Below, piece after piece: positions 34,999 through 43,081 of a DNA stretch of 64,000 bases; position 1 is the first letter of the stretch; each line of letters begins with the position of its first letter. This stretch comes from Agriterribacter humi. Lineage in GTDB: Bacteria; Bacteroidota; Bacteroidia; Chitinophagales; Chitinophagaceae. Made by a program: the position numbers and the translations under genes. The stretch spans positions 62,001 through 126,000 of the forward strand of contig NZ_VOHQ01000008.1 in assembly GCF_009192765.1 (NCBI RefSeq), given 5' to 3'. The notes beneath the pieces are model-generated. The model saw only the letters and a program-made list of their open reading frames with translations. It did not search any database and was not told the DNA's origin.

Positions 34999-35230
34999 AA
35001 AAAGGTTTATATAGTTAATGATTGCATTAGGGCAGCTAAATCAGGTACGGAGTAATACCAAACAATGCAACAGGTCTCTAAAACGCAAAAAATTGTAAGT
35101 TGGTATTTTGATGGGTTACCGTTTATAAATTAATATTGGTCAATATTTTTTGAAGGGTGCTCGAAGAGTGAACCGCCCGTTGCATACTGATCATTTATCC
35201 TCCATCGGTGTCAATAAAGGCATCATTTCT

Positions 35231-35327
35231 AAGTCACGCTGGCTTTTTCATGAAAAGCCATTGCGGGTAGCAGACCCCGACACTGAACGATTCGATGGGT
35301 CACTTTTATCACAGTTGCCCTGTTGTA
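35231..35327. repeat. Family-I structured repeat, copy 3
   Basis: AAGTCACGCTGGC, TTCATGAAAAGCCATTGCGG, AGACCCCGACACTGAACGATTCG, GGGTCACTTTTATCACAGTTGCCCTGTTGT. The proximal module is most like copy 1 and the distal module is only partly kept. Lies between the 926-residue gene (-) and the LVIVD gene (+), in what would be the shared upstream region. Confidence 0.8.
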
Positions 35328-35430
35328 AATAAGAAAGCACCCGGATAGTTGTATTATACGATTAGAAAAGAATTGAACCCAAGTGCAACGCTTTCCTTTC
35401 CAACATTGTCAGTCGTTGAAAACGATTGCT

Positions 35431-36693
35431 ATGACAAAAAGAATCCCATCCTTGTTGCCGGCACTATTGGCAACAGGTTATATGCTTGTCTTTCTCTCCG
35501 GTTGCATAAAGGATAAAATAACTGCTACGCATACCTATACCTATACGATAATGACGCCTGTTTTGAAATCAAAAGCAGATGTTCTGGCGGCTATAAACGG
35601 AAACCCTGCCGAAACTGTTCAAAAAGCGGGAAAAATCTACATAAAGGATAAATTTATTTACCTGAATGAGGTAGATAAGGGAATTCATATTATTGACAAC
35701 AGCGATCCATCCCAACCTTCGCAGGTCGCTTTCCTGAACATTCCCGGTAACCGGGATATAGCTGTAAAAGGTAATACCCTGTATGCCGATATGTATAACG
35801 ATTTACTTGCAATAGACATCAGTAACCCGAAGCATGTTAATATCAGCAACCGGATTGCTAATTTTTTTATGGGCCGGATGTATGGTTATGGTTTAAATAT
35901 TGATGATAAATACATAGCTGTAGACTGGATTAAAAAAGATACCGTTGTAGCATTTACAGATAGAGTTTATCTGGGGGGCGATATATTCGCGTTAAATAAC
36001 GCCGCCAGTTCCGGAGGGGCAAAATCTAATGGTAACGGCACTGCCGGCTCAATGGCAAGCATGGTATTAATGAATGATTACCTGTATGCCATAAGAGAAC
36101 CGCACAGTGTAGGAATTGTGGATATTACCACTGCCGCCACTCCGCGGTTGGATACCACTTTCTATGCAGGTTTTGACCTGGAAACCATTTATCCTTTTGA
36201 AGACAAATTGTTTCTCGGTTCTTCTTCAGGTATGTTTATGTATGATCTTGCCAATCCCACATCTCCTGTGCAATTGGGTACATTTTCGCATGGCCGTGCC
36301 TGTGATCCTGTAGTAACTGATGGTGAGTATGCGTATGTTACGCTGCGCGGCGGCACTTCCTGTGGTGGAAATGACAATGAGCTGAATATTGTAGATGTAA
36401 AAGATCTTATGAACCCTGTATTGGTAAAAACCTATCCGCTTACCGGGCCAACCGGTCTCACTAAAGACGGCAACCTGCTTTTTGTATGTGATGGTACAAG
36501 CGGTGTAAGATTATACGATGCATCAAACCCCGGGGCAATAAAACAGCTAACACAAATAGACAGTGATGAACCATATGATGTAATTGCAGCCAATAAAAAA
36601 GCGATGATTGTTGGCAAAAATGGTTTGTATCAGTACGATTACAGTGACCTGAATAATATCCGCTTACTGAGTTTTTATTCATTGAAACAATAA
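35431..36693 (+). CDS. LVIVD-repeat outer-membrane-type lipoprotein
   Basis: 420 residues from ATG at 35431; an upstream ATG at 35383 is disfavoured because MTKRIPSLLPALLATGYMLV already starts a lipoprotein signal ending in the lipobox F-L-S-G-C. The mature part is a beta-propeller of LVIVD-type units: 'NEVDKGIHIIDNSDPSQPSQV', 'YNDLLAIDISNPKHV', 'HSVGIVDITTAATPRL', 'GMFMYDLANPTSPVQ', 'NELNIVDVKDLMNPVLV', 'SGVRLYDASNPGAI'. Each has a hydrophobic strand followed by D-x-S/N-x-P. Probably surface-bound, role unknown. Bounded by repeat copies 3 and 4. Confidence 0.82.
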   Translation: MTKRIPSLLPALLATGYMLVFLSGCIKDKITATHTYTYTIMTPVLKSKADVLAAINGNPAETVQKAGKIYIKDKFIYLNEVDKGIHIIDNSDPSQPSQVAFLNIPGNRDIAVKGNTLYADMYNDLLAIDISNPKHVNISNRIANFFMGRMYGYGLNIDDKYIAVDWIKKDTVVAFTDRVYLGGDIFALNNAASSGGAKSNGNGTAGSMASMVLMNDYLYAIREPHSVGIVDITTAATPRLDTTFYAGFDLETIYPFEDKLFLGSSSGMFMYDLANPTSPVQLGTFSHGRACDPVVTDGEYAYVTLRGGTSCGGNDNELNIVDVKDLMNPVLVKTYPLTGPTGLTKDGNLLFVCDGTSGVRLYDASNPGAIKQLTQIDSDEPYDVIAANKKAMIVGKNGLYQYDYSDLNNIRLLSFYSLKQ

Positions 36694-36695
36694 GA

Positions 36696-36796
36696 TATTT
36701 CAGATGCGGTCGGCACCCGATGTAAGGAGGGGCAGACGGCATCTTTGATTTCTGATTTCTGATTTTTGATTTTGAGATTTATGATTTGAGATTTAC
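36696..36796. repeat. Repeat unit F, copy 1
   Basis: TTTCAGATGCGGTCGGCACCCGA, then a GGAGGGGCAGACGGCATC stretch, then TTTGATTTCTGATTTCTG words. It parallels 38365-38460 word for word. Here it sits before family-I copy 4; at the other locus it sits after copy 5. Confidence 0.75.
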
Positions 36797-36862
36797 AAGT
36801 CGCGCCAAGGTCTTCATGAAAAGTCCATTGTGGGCAGCTATGACACCCTGGCGCTGAACAAA
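36797..36862. repeat. Family-I structured repeat, copy 4 (short)
   Basis: AAGTCGCGCCAAGGTC, CTTCATGAAAAGTCCATTGTG, ACACCCTGGCGCTGAAC. GCGCCA pairs with TGGCGC. The change GCGCT/GGCGC to GCGCC/GGCGC relative to copy 2 keeps the stem. The distal module is missing. Confidence 0.85.
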
Positions 36863-36986
36863 GCAACAATAGGGCGCTTGTTTTTCCGGGCAGCTTTATT
36901 TGTCCTTTGAAAGCTGGTGCCAGAGAGGGGTAATTATTATTAACAGGATAGTCTCCTGTAAGAAAATCAGCGGGTTGCTAACGGTA

Positions 36987-38090
36987 TCATGCAACAGCAC
37001 TGATAAATTTTTTCATTTCCTTCATTGTACCTACAGTAATTCGTGTCCATTTTCCCTGCTCCTCGTATATTCTTGTACCGATGATATTATTTTGCTTTAG
37101 TAAGGCGAAGTAATCCTTTTTATAATTATCAAGCGAAAAATATACAAAATTGGTATTGGAGGGAATACAGGTAAGACGCAGGCGTTCTAATTGTTCAATA
37201 GTATATTTACGTGTTAGCTGATTTAAGTTATAGTTTTCTTTTACAAATTTTTCATCACCCAGGGATGCTATAGCTGCTGCAGCAGATACTACACTAAGGC
37301 TGCCGGCAGGCCAGGATACCATCAGCGCGAGTTGCTCAATGGTGTCTTTATGCGCAATGGCATACCCTGTTCTTGCACCAGCAAGCCCATATATCTTAGA
37401 AAATGTTTTCGCTATTACAAGGTTTTTATTATACGGCACAAGATCGCACAGCGATTGCTGTTCTGTAAAGTCAATGTAGGCTTCATCTACAAGCACGATT
37501 GCTTTTTTTGTGGCTTCTTTTACAAAAGTCACCAATATATCTCTGTCACAAACAGTGCCAGTAGGGTTATTGGGATTGCATAGATAAATAAGATTTGTAT
37601 CGGGTTGCACGGCACAAAGCATTGCCTGGAGATCGTTTTTTTTATCTGCGGCCAGCGGTACGCCTATTTTCCTGAAACCAGATTTCTCTACAACATAAGT
37701 CCAGTAATCATATGTAGGCTGGGCGATAACAAAACTTCCTTTTTTTGAAGCGGAAAATCTTGCTGTAATATCCAGGATTTCGGTAGATCCTGCTCCCACC
37801 AGGATATTACCGGCAGTAACCTCGTGTTTCTTTGCAAGTGCTGCCACCAACACGCCGGTAAGTTCACCATTATACCTGTTACTGATACTTATGTGGTCGG
37901 CCATAGCTTTTCTTGCCAGGGGGGAGGGGCCATAGGGATTTTCATTTGCCACTAGTCTGACAGGTTTATCATCAATGGTATTATCCCAAAAAGGATTGCC
38001 GGGAGCAGCAATAGTTTCAAGACTCGAGGCGCCTATTCCTGCTGTTGCCAGGCCAACTTGTTTTAACCAGGTCCTTCTGCTTGTATACAT
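36987..38090 (-). CDS. Tat-exported PLP-dependent aminotransferase (HisC-like fold type I)
   Basis: 367 residues. The N-terminus MYTSRRTWLKQVGLATAGIG is a twin-arginine signal. The rest is a histidinol-phosphate aminotransferase-like enzyme: 'ANENPYGPSPLARKAMADH', 'LVGAGSTEILDITARF' (PLP phosphate loop), 'YLCNPNNPTGTVC' (Asn), 'VLVDEAYIDF' (Asp-Tyr), 'VIAKTFSKIYGLAGARTGYAI' (Schiff-base Lys) and 'WTRITVGTM' (C-terminal Arg). All PLP residues seem present. A Tat-targeted HisC-like enzyme would act in the periplasm. Its role cannot be histidine synthesis in the cytoplasm unless the signal is not used. Bounded by repeat copies 4 and 5. Confidence 0.85.
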   Translation of the reverse strand: MYTSRRTWLKQVGLATAGIGASSLETIAAPGNPFWDNTIDDKPVRLVANENPYGPSPLARKAMADHISISNRYNGELTGVLVAALAKKHEVTAGNILVGAGSTEILDITARFSASKKGSFVIAQPTYDYWTYVVEKSGFRKIGVPLAADKKNDLQAMLCAVQPDTNLIYLCNPNNPTGTVCDRDILVTFVKEATKKAIVLVDEAYIDFTEQQSLCDLVPYNKNLVIAKTFSKIYGLAGARTGYAIAHKDTIEQLALMVSWPAGSLSVVSAAAAIASLGDEKFVKENYNLNQLTRKYTIEQLERLRLTCIPSNTNFVYFSLDNYKKDYFALLKQNNIIGTRIYEEQGKWTRITVGTMKEMKKFISAVA

Positions 38091-38241
38091 ATTTTTATAT
38101 TTAGAATTTATGAGCGTTTAAACTACCTGTCGCTTATTTTTTGAAATGGTTACAATTTACAGCAAGTAAATCTTTTATGCCGTACAAACCCGAACGGCTT
38201 AATAAAACCGTGTTGTACAAAATGCGCCAGTCATCCTTTTT

Positions 38242-38360
38242 AAGTCGCGCCGGGGGGCTTCATGAAAAGTCCATTGTGAGCAGATATTAGACCCTGGCGC
38301 TAACGATTCGCCGGGGTCACTCTTCTCACAGTTGCCCTGTTGTGGAGACCCGTTGCGACA
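38242..38360. repeat. Family-I structured repeat, copy 5 (full length)
   Basis: AAGTCGCGCCGGGGGG, CTTCATGAAAAGTCCATTGTG, AGACCCTGGCGCTAACG, GATTCGCCGGGGTCACTC, TTCTCACAGTTGCCCTG, GTGGAGACCCGTTGCGAC. A first hairpin pairs GCGCC with GGCGC. A second pairs CGGGGTCAC with GTGGAGACCCG. With copy 1 it is the longest copy and marks the right end of the block, before accA. Confidence 0.85.
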
Positions 38361-38364
38361 AAAA

Positions 38365-38520
38365 GTACTTCAGATGAGGTCGGCGCCCGAGGCGAGGAGG
38401 GTCAAGCCGTATCTTTGATTTCTGATTTCTGATTTGAGATTTCTGATTTGAGATTGCTCCCGCAACAACCTGCAACATGTCCCTGTCCTTGTAACCTGCA
38501 ACCTGAACTTCACACCTCAT
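38365..38520. repeat. Repeat unit F, copy 2, plus simple-word block
   Basis: ACTTCAGATGAGGTCGGCGC, GAGGAGGGTCAAGCCGTATC, then TTTGATTTCTGATTTCTG words, then ACCTGCAACATG/GTAACCTGCAACCTG words. The first ~95 bases match 36696-36796. Noncoding. Confidence 0.7.
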
Positions 38521-38565
38521 TTTTCGCAGCACATATAATTCTGCCGGGGTTTCCTTTATAAATAT

Positions 38566-38573
38566 TATTTTTG
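38566..38573 (+). promoter_or_regulatory. Candidate -7 box for accA
   Basis: TATTTTTG matches TAnnTTTG and lies 22 bases before the accA ATG. The -33 TTG is not clear. Confidence 0.45.
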
Positions 38574-38595
38574 CCGTCTGCATATTTAACAGCTT

Positions 38596-39576
38596 ATGCC
38601 CCAATTTAAACAAAGACAGTTCCTGGAGTTTGAAAAACCGGTTAAAGAATTATTTGACCAGGTAGTGCAGTTGAAACAAATGGCCGAGAAAAATCCAAAG
38701 ATGGATTATACGGATACCATGCAACAACTCGAGCAATCCATTGTTGAAAAACGAAGGGAAATCACGCAGCATCTTACGCCCTGGCAACAGGTGCAGTTGA
38801 GCCGCCATCCGGATAGGCCGTATACCCATGCCTATATAAAAAGGATGTGCACCAACTATGTGGAATTGTATGGCGACAGGAATGTGAGGGACGACAAGGC
38901 AATAGTGGGAGGATTTGGGCAGTTAGATGGTCAAACGGTAATGATCATTGGTCACCAGAAAGGCATCAACACCAAAATGCGGCAATTGCGGAATTTTGGT
39001 ATGGCTAACCCCGAAGGCTACCGTAAAGCATTACGATTGATGAAACTGGCTGAAAAATTTAATAAACCTGTTGTTACACTCATTGATACACCGGGCGCAT
39101 TTCCCGGGGCGGAAGCAGAAGAACGCGGACAGGGAGAGGCCATTGCCCGTAATATTTATGAAATGATGCGTTTAAAAGTACCGGTTATTTGTGTGATTAT
39201 TGGTGAAGGCGCCAGTGGTGGAGCGCTTGGTATAGGAGTAGGCGACAGGGTGCTGATGCTGCAAAATACATGGTATACTGTTATATCACCCGAAAACTGC
39301 AGTTCCATTTTATGGCGTAGTTGGGAAAAGAAGGAGGTTGCTGCGGAGCAGTTAAAACTAACTTCCACCGATATGAAAGGGTTTGGGCTGGTTGACGATG
39401 TAGTGCCTGAGCCATGTGGGGGAGCGCACTGGAATTATGAAGAAACCTCGCAAACACTAAAATCATACCTAATCCCGCTTATTAAAGAATTGCAATCCAT
39501 TGACCCTGCGGTACGCGTGCAGCAACGCATTGAAAAGTACAGCAAAATGGGTTTCTGGGAAGAATTACCTCAATAA
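38596..39576 (+). CDS. accA: Acetyl-CoA carboxylase, carboxyltransferase subunit alpha
   Basis: 326 residues, standard length. Landmarks: the N-terminal coiled region, '[21 protein letters not shown]', '[20 protein letters not shown]', '[22 protein letters not shown]', '[22 protein letters not shown]' and '[21 protein letters not shown]' (crotonase-type oxyanion loop). With AccD it transfers CO2 from biotin to acetyl-CoA for fatty-acid synthesis. It marks the return to core genome after the repeat-delimited block; dapA follows 101 bases later. Confidence 0.96.
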   Translation: MPQFKQRQFLEFEKPVKELFDQVVQLKQMAEKNPKMDYTDTMQQLEQSIVEKRREITQHLTPWQQVQLSRHPDRPYTHAYIKRMCTNYVELYGDRNVRDDKAIVGGFGQLDGQTVMIIGHQKGINTKMRQLRNFGMANPEGYRKALRLMKLAEKFNKPVVTLIDTPGAFPGAEAEERGQGEAIARNIYEMMRLKVPVICVIIGEGASGGALGIGVGDRVLMLQNTWYTVISPENCSSILWRSWEKKEVAAEQLKLTSTDMKGFGLVDDVVPEPCGGAHWNYEETSQTLKSYLIPLIKELQSIDPAVRVQQRIEKYSKMGFWEELPQ

Positions 39577-39611
39577 ATCTCAAACAATAAACAAGCAAAA
39601 GGTGGAGATGC

Positions 39612-39665
39612 AAGTGGCAGTCAGTACTCCCGGCAACCTGAAACCTGTAACTTGCAACCAATAAC
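39612..39665. repeat. CCTGAAACCTGTAACTTGCAACC intergenic words
   Basis: A short block of the CCTGAAACC/CCTGTAAC word family between accA and dapA. No hairpin with a T-tract, so it is not a clear terminator, and transcription may continue into dapA. Confidence 0.5.
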
Positions 39666-39677
39666 CATATAAGCAGC

Positions 39678-40574
39678 ATGTCATTAAGAACACAACTCAG
39701 AGGAACAGGAGTAGCATTGATTACCCCATTTCAAAATGATTTCAGCATTGATTACGAAGCATTAGACGTTATGATTGATCACATGATCAATAATGGTGTG
39801 GAGTATATCGTGAGCATGGGCACAACGGGGGAAGCCCCAACGATCAGCAAAGAAGAGAAGAAAAATATAGTAGCACATACACTTGCGAAAGTAGCCGGCC
39901 GCGTGCCAGTGGTAGTGGGTATTGGCGGAAACAATACGGCTGAAACGGTGCATGAATTAAAAACATTTCCTTTGGATAAAGCGGTTGCGGTATTAAGCGT
40001 TAGCCCTTATTACAGCAAACCTTCGCAGGAAGGATTGTTCCAGCATTATAAAGCAGTGGCCGAAGCCTCGCCCAGGCCTGTAATATTGTATAATGTGCCG
40101 GGCAGAACAGGACGTAACCTGTCTGCAGCTACCACTATTCGCCTTGCCAGGGAAGTGCCCAATATTGCCGGCATAAAAGAGGCGGCAGGCGATATGCTGC
40201 AATGTATGCAGTTGCTCAAAAACAGGCCGGATGATTTTTTCGTATGCAGCGGCGATGATACCCTTGCATTACCCCAATTGGCCTGTGGTATGGATGGACT
40301 GATCAGTGTAATTGCCAACAGTATGCCCCGCAAATTTTCGGATATGGTACGTTTGGCTTTGGATGGAAAATTAAAAGAAGCAAAGGTTTTGAATGACGCC
40401 ATGCTGGAGACTTATGAATTGTTGTTTGCGGAAAACAATCCTGCCGGGGTAAAATCATTTTTATTTCACCTGGGGCTTATTGAAAATGTTTTGCGCCTGC
40501 CTGTTGTACCATTAAGTGAACCTTTGCATAAAAGAGCCAAACAATTGCTGGAAGCGGATATCACGCTGCGTTAA
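39678..40574 (+). CDS. dapA: 4-hydroxy-tetrahydrodipicolinate synthase
   Basis: 298 residues. TIM-barrel aldolase: 'GTGVALITPFQNDFSIDYEAL', the substrate loop 'YIVSMGTTGEAPTISKEEK', 'VSPYYSKPSQEGLFQHY', 'VILYNVPGRTGRNLSAATT' (catalytic Tyr) and 'PNIAGIKEAAGDM' (Schiff-base Lys). It condenses pyruvate and aspartate semialdehyde, the first step towards lysine and meso-diaminopimelate. Possibly cotranscribed with accA; otherwise isolated from other lysine genes. Confidence 0.95.
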   Translation: MSLRTQLRGTGVALITPFQNDFSIDYEALDVMIDHMINNGVEYIVSMGTTGEAPTISKEEKKNIVAHTLAKVAGRVPVVVGIGGNNTAETVHELKTFPLDKAVAVLSVSPYYSKPSQEGLFQHYKAVAEASPRPVILYNVPGRTGRNLSAATTIRLAREVPNIAGIKEAAGDMLQCMQLLKNRPDDFFVCSGDDTLALPQLACGMDGLISVIANSMPRKFSDMVRLALDGKLKEAKVLNDAMLETYELLFAENNPAGVKSFLFHLGLIENVLRLPVVPLSEPLHKRAKQLLEADITLR

Positions 40575-40673
40575 GCGTTACGCTTTTGTGAAGACATATT
40601 TTATATGAGCGCAAACTATAGCGTTGCTTTAATCGTTATAACACTCAGCGCCACTGCTGCTATAAACATCTTA

Positions 40674-40681
40674 TATATTTG
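40674..40681 (+). promoter_or_regulatory. Candidate -7 box for the Wzi-like gene
   Basis: TATATTTG (TAnnTTTG) 25 bases before the ATG at 40706. Confidence 0.45.
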
Positions 40682-40705
40682 TCAAAATATTAAAGACACA
40701 CCTCA

Positions 40706-42403
40706 ATGCAATTAATAAAAAAGCTACCGTTCACCGTTCTTTGCGTGGTATTATCCGCCACTGCATTTACACAATCTGACCGGATAAGTCTGGGCGACAA
40801 ACAATATCAATTGTTAGACAGGCTGGATATTAAACTACAAAATGATTCCGTTCTTTCTTTCTCCACGGTTAAGCCATATAACCGGAAAATGTATACCGGG
40901 CGGATAGCATATCTTGATTCTTTAGATCAGGCCGGTGAACTGCCTGTTGAGTTTTCTTCTGTTGACCGGTACAATATCCAGAGCCTGCTCATGAATAATT
41001 CCGACTGGACAAAAGACAGAGGCGAATCCTTTCATGTACGCAAGCCCATATGGAATACCTTTTTTAAAACACCGGCTCACTTATATGAAACGCATTCTGA
41101 TGATTTTACTTTAATTATTGATCCCGTACTGAACCTGCAGGCGGGCAAATCATCGGAAGTAGACCAGGCATTGTATGTAAATACCCGCGGATTTACCATG
41201 CGAGGGAATATTGGCAGAAAGCTCGGCTTTTATACAACACTCACCGATAACCAGGAAAGGGATCCTTTGTTTGTGCAGCAATATGTTACCAGGCACAGGG
41301 GAGTACCCAATGCAGGATATTATAAGGTGTTTAAAGGAAACGGGTATGATTATATTGATGCACGCGGGGGAATAGATTTCGCCGCTTCCAAATACATCAA
41401 TTTCCGTTTTGGCTACGATAAGCTTTTTGTTGGAAATGGTTACCGCAGCTTATTGCTCAGCGACTTCAGCAATAACTTTCTTTACCTGCAAATGGATGTG
41501 CAGTTGCGCAAATTCAGCTATAAAAGCATATATGCCGAAATCATCGCACCTTTTAACCCCGTGCCCAACAGGGATACCATACGGTATAAAAACTATATGG
41601 CCTTTCATCATTTGAGCATGCAGTTGACCAAATGGCTGAATATCGGGATATATGAGAATGTAGTATACAATGGAAGAAATGGTTTTGAGCTCAGCTATCT
41701 TAACCCGGTTATTTTTTACAGGGCTATAGAAATGCAGTTGGGCAGTGGCGGATCCAAAGCTACAGTAGGTATTGATTTTAAAGCCAACTTCCTTAAAAGC
41801 ATGCAATTGTACGGGCAACTGGCGATCAGCGAATTTGTATTTAAAGAAATAAGAAATTATAACCGGGGTAGCTGGATGAATAAACAGGCGCTTCAACTGG
41901 GAGCCAAATACATTGATGTGGCGGGTATAAACAACCTTGATCTGCAGGTGGAAATGAATCTCGTACGCCCGTTCATGTATACGCATAACGATAGCAATAC
42001 AGCCTTTGTACATTACAATAAAGAACTGGCGCATCCTTTGGGCGCCAATTTTGGTGAATATCTTGCAGTACTTAAATATCAGCCCATTCCGCGCCTGTAC
42101 CTTACCGGCAAATTAATGTATTATAAACAGGGGCTTGATTCTATGGGCGTTAATATGGGTAATAATCTTTTCAGGAGCTATCTCACCCGTCCCAGGGAAT
42201 ATGGCTTTCATATTGGAACAGGTATTTCCGCAAAACAATTGCTCGCCTCTTTTTCAGCTTCATATGAATTACTGCAAAACCTGTACATTGATCTGAACAT
42301 AGCGCAGCGTAATTATAACGTGCAGGCACAGCCGAAAAGAAATGAATTTTTCTTTACCGCAGGCGTGCGCTGGAATATTGGGAAAAGAGAGTTTGATTTT
42401 TAG
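40706..42403 (+). CDS. Wzi/RemB-like capsule-assembly-type outer-membrane beta-barrel
   Basis: 565 residues with a signal peptide (MQLIKKLPFTVLCVVLSATAFTQ). After ~115 residues it becomes a barrel of alternating strands with short turns ('RGFTMRGNIGRKLGFYTTLTDNQ', 'NFRFGYDKLFVGNGYRSLLLSDFS', 'LSYLNPVIFYRAIEMQLGSG'). The phrase L-N-P-V-I-F-Y and the G-N-G-Y-R-S-L-L-L-S strand resemble the Wzi family, to which RemB-type gliding adhesin helpers belong. It ends in a hydrophobic strand (VRWNIGKREFDF) with terminal Phe. Specific function unproven; no capsule genes adjacent. Confidence 0.65.
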   Translation: MQLIKKLPFTVLCVVLSATAFTQSDRISLGDKQYQLLDRLDIKLQNDSVLSFSTVKPYNRKMYTGRIAYLDSLDQAGELPVEFSSVDRYNIQSLLMNNSDWTKDRGESFHVRKPIWNTFFKTPAHLYETHSDDFTLIIDPVLNLQAGKSSEVDQALYVNTRGFTMRGNIGRKLGFYTTLTDNQERDPLFVQQYVTRHRGVPNAGYYKVFKGNGYDYIDARGGIDFAASKYINFRFGYDKLFVGNGYRSLLLSDFSNNFLYLQMDVQLRKFSYKSIYAEIIAPFNPVPNRDTIRYKNYMAFHHLSMQLTKWLNIGIYENVVYNGRNGFELSYLNPVIFYRAIEMQLGSGGSKATVGIDFKANFLKSMQLYGQLAISEFVFKEIRNYNRGSWMNKQALQLGAKYIDVAGINNLDLQVEMNLVRPFMYTHNDSNTAFVHYNKELAHPLGANFGEYLAVLKYQPIPRLYLTGKLMYYKQGLDSMGVNMGNNLFRSYLTRPREYGFHIGTGISAKQLLASFSASYELLQNLYIDLNIAQRNYNVQAQPKRNEFFFTAGVRWNIGKREFDF

Positions 42404-42528
42404 GGTTGAACCACTGAACCGTTGAACCACGGAAGCACAGGGGCAGAAGTTGCACAGAGATTTTTGGGTGATTGGTTTGTTTTCACTTGCGTTCGCTGCT
42501 TCTTTGCGTTCTCTGCGTGAAGTATTGA
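42404..42528. repeat. Family-III repeat, copy 1 (~125 bp)
   Basis: GAACCACTGAACCGTTGAACCACGGA, GTTGCACAGAGA, GGTTTGTTTTCACTTGCG, CTTCTTTGCGTTCTCTGCG and GTGAAGTATTGAATC. The same ordered words occur at 44743-44893. In translation such sequence yields meaningless 'HAENAKK'-type frames. It directly precedes a family-II copy. Confidence 0.7.
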
Positions 42529-42563
42529 ATCCATATGTTCTTCAGGGACTGCATCCCCGCAAA
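42529..42563. repeat. Family-II repeat, divergent copy
   Basis: CCATATGTTCTTCAGGGACT then CATCCCCGCAAAG. It matches the CATATGTTCTTCCGGGACT...GTCCCGCAAAATGATAA element found at 43782, 57554 and 58521, but the end is diverged. It opens the interval that holds the toxin-antitoxin pair. Confidence 0.55.
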
Positions 42564-42704
42564 GTTCGTAGATTTGATATAAAACTTTTGTGAAATGCAA
42601 GTGGGTGACCTTAGGTATACACTTTTGGATAAACTCTCGGCAAGCCAACAGATATTAAAGATGTCCGGGTGTCCCTTCCACAGGAATATACCCTCTTTTT
42701 TTGC

Positions 42705-42712
42705 TATATTTG
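42705..42712 (+). promoter_or_regulatory. Candidate -7 box of the toxin-antitoxin operon
   Basis: TATATTTG matches TAnnTTTG, with a T-rich track just upstream. It leaves a leader of about 120 bases before the antitoxin ATG, a space where an autorepressor could bind. Confidence 0.35.
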
Positions 42713-42839
42713 TTTGAAATTGATAGCAGTATATGCAATGCGAAGGGAAGGAAGGTGTTTCGGACGAAAAAAGACTTCACAGTACCACAGGTTCCGAAAA
42801 TAGCATGGCGGCTAATAAACAATGAAAACAATATATTGT

Positions 42840-43079
42840 ATGAATACTACGGCTATAAAACAGCAGCTACATGGTTATCTTGAAATTGCGGACGACAAGA
42901 AACTGAAAGCAATATATACAATGGTAGAAGATGAGATAAAGGAAACACAGGTTGACTATAGCGATGAATTTAAAGCTGAGCTTGACAAAAGAGTTACCTA
43001 TTACCTGAATGGTGGCAGGATGGTTTCACCTAATGAAATGAGTAAACGCCTGCAGGCAAAAAGGAATAAGAGAAAATAG
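42840..43079 (+). CDS. Type II antitoxin (ParD/RHH-like addiction module)
   Basis: 79 residues from ATG at 42840 (MNTTAIKQQLHGYLEIADDKKLKAIY). An ATG at 42822 is possible. Helical and highly charged (EIADDKKLKAIYTMVEDEIKE), with a C-terminal toxin-neutralising-type segment 'DEFKAELDKRVTYYLNGGRMVSPNEM' as in addiction modules whose partner is a ParE/RelE toxin. It ends two bases before the toxin start. Expected to repress its own promoter and mask the toxin. Confidence 0.78.
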   Translation: MNTTAIKQQLHGYLEIADDKKLKAIYTMVEDEIKETQVDYSDEFKAELDKRVTYYLNGGRMVSPNEMSKRLQAKRNKRK

Positions 43080-43081
43080 TA

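Noticed and set aside
30400-38360. Family-I repeats as integron attC sites
   Set aside because: The layout is cassette-like, but genes lie in both orientations, no integrase is present, and I could not find a convincing GTTRRRY/RYYYAAC core pair at matching ends.
40568-40590. Terminator after dapA (AAGCG-TTA-CGCTT)
   Set aside because: Stem of only five pairs with a short T-run; too weak to call.
42400-42648. Minus-strand frame of 82 residues (…HAENAKKQ…)
   Set aside because: It is the translation of the family-III repeat; the HAENAKK-type wording is a known artefact of TTTGCGTTCTCTGCGTG spacer sequence.
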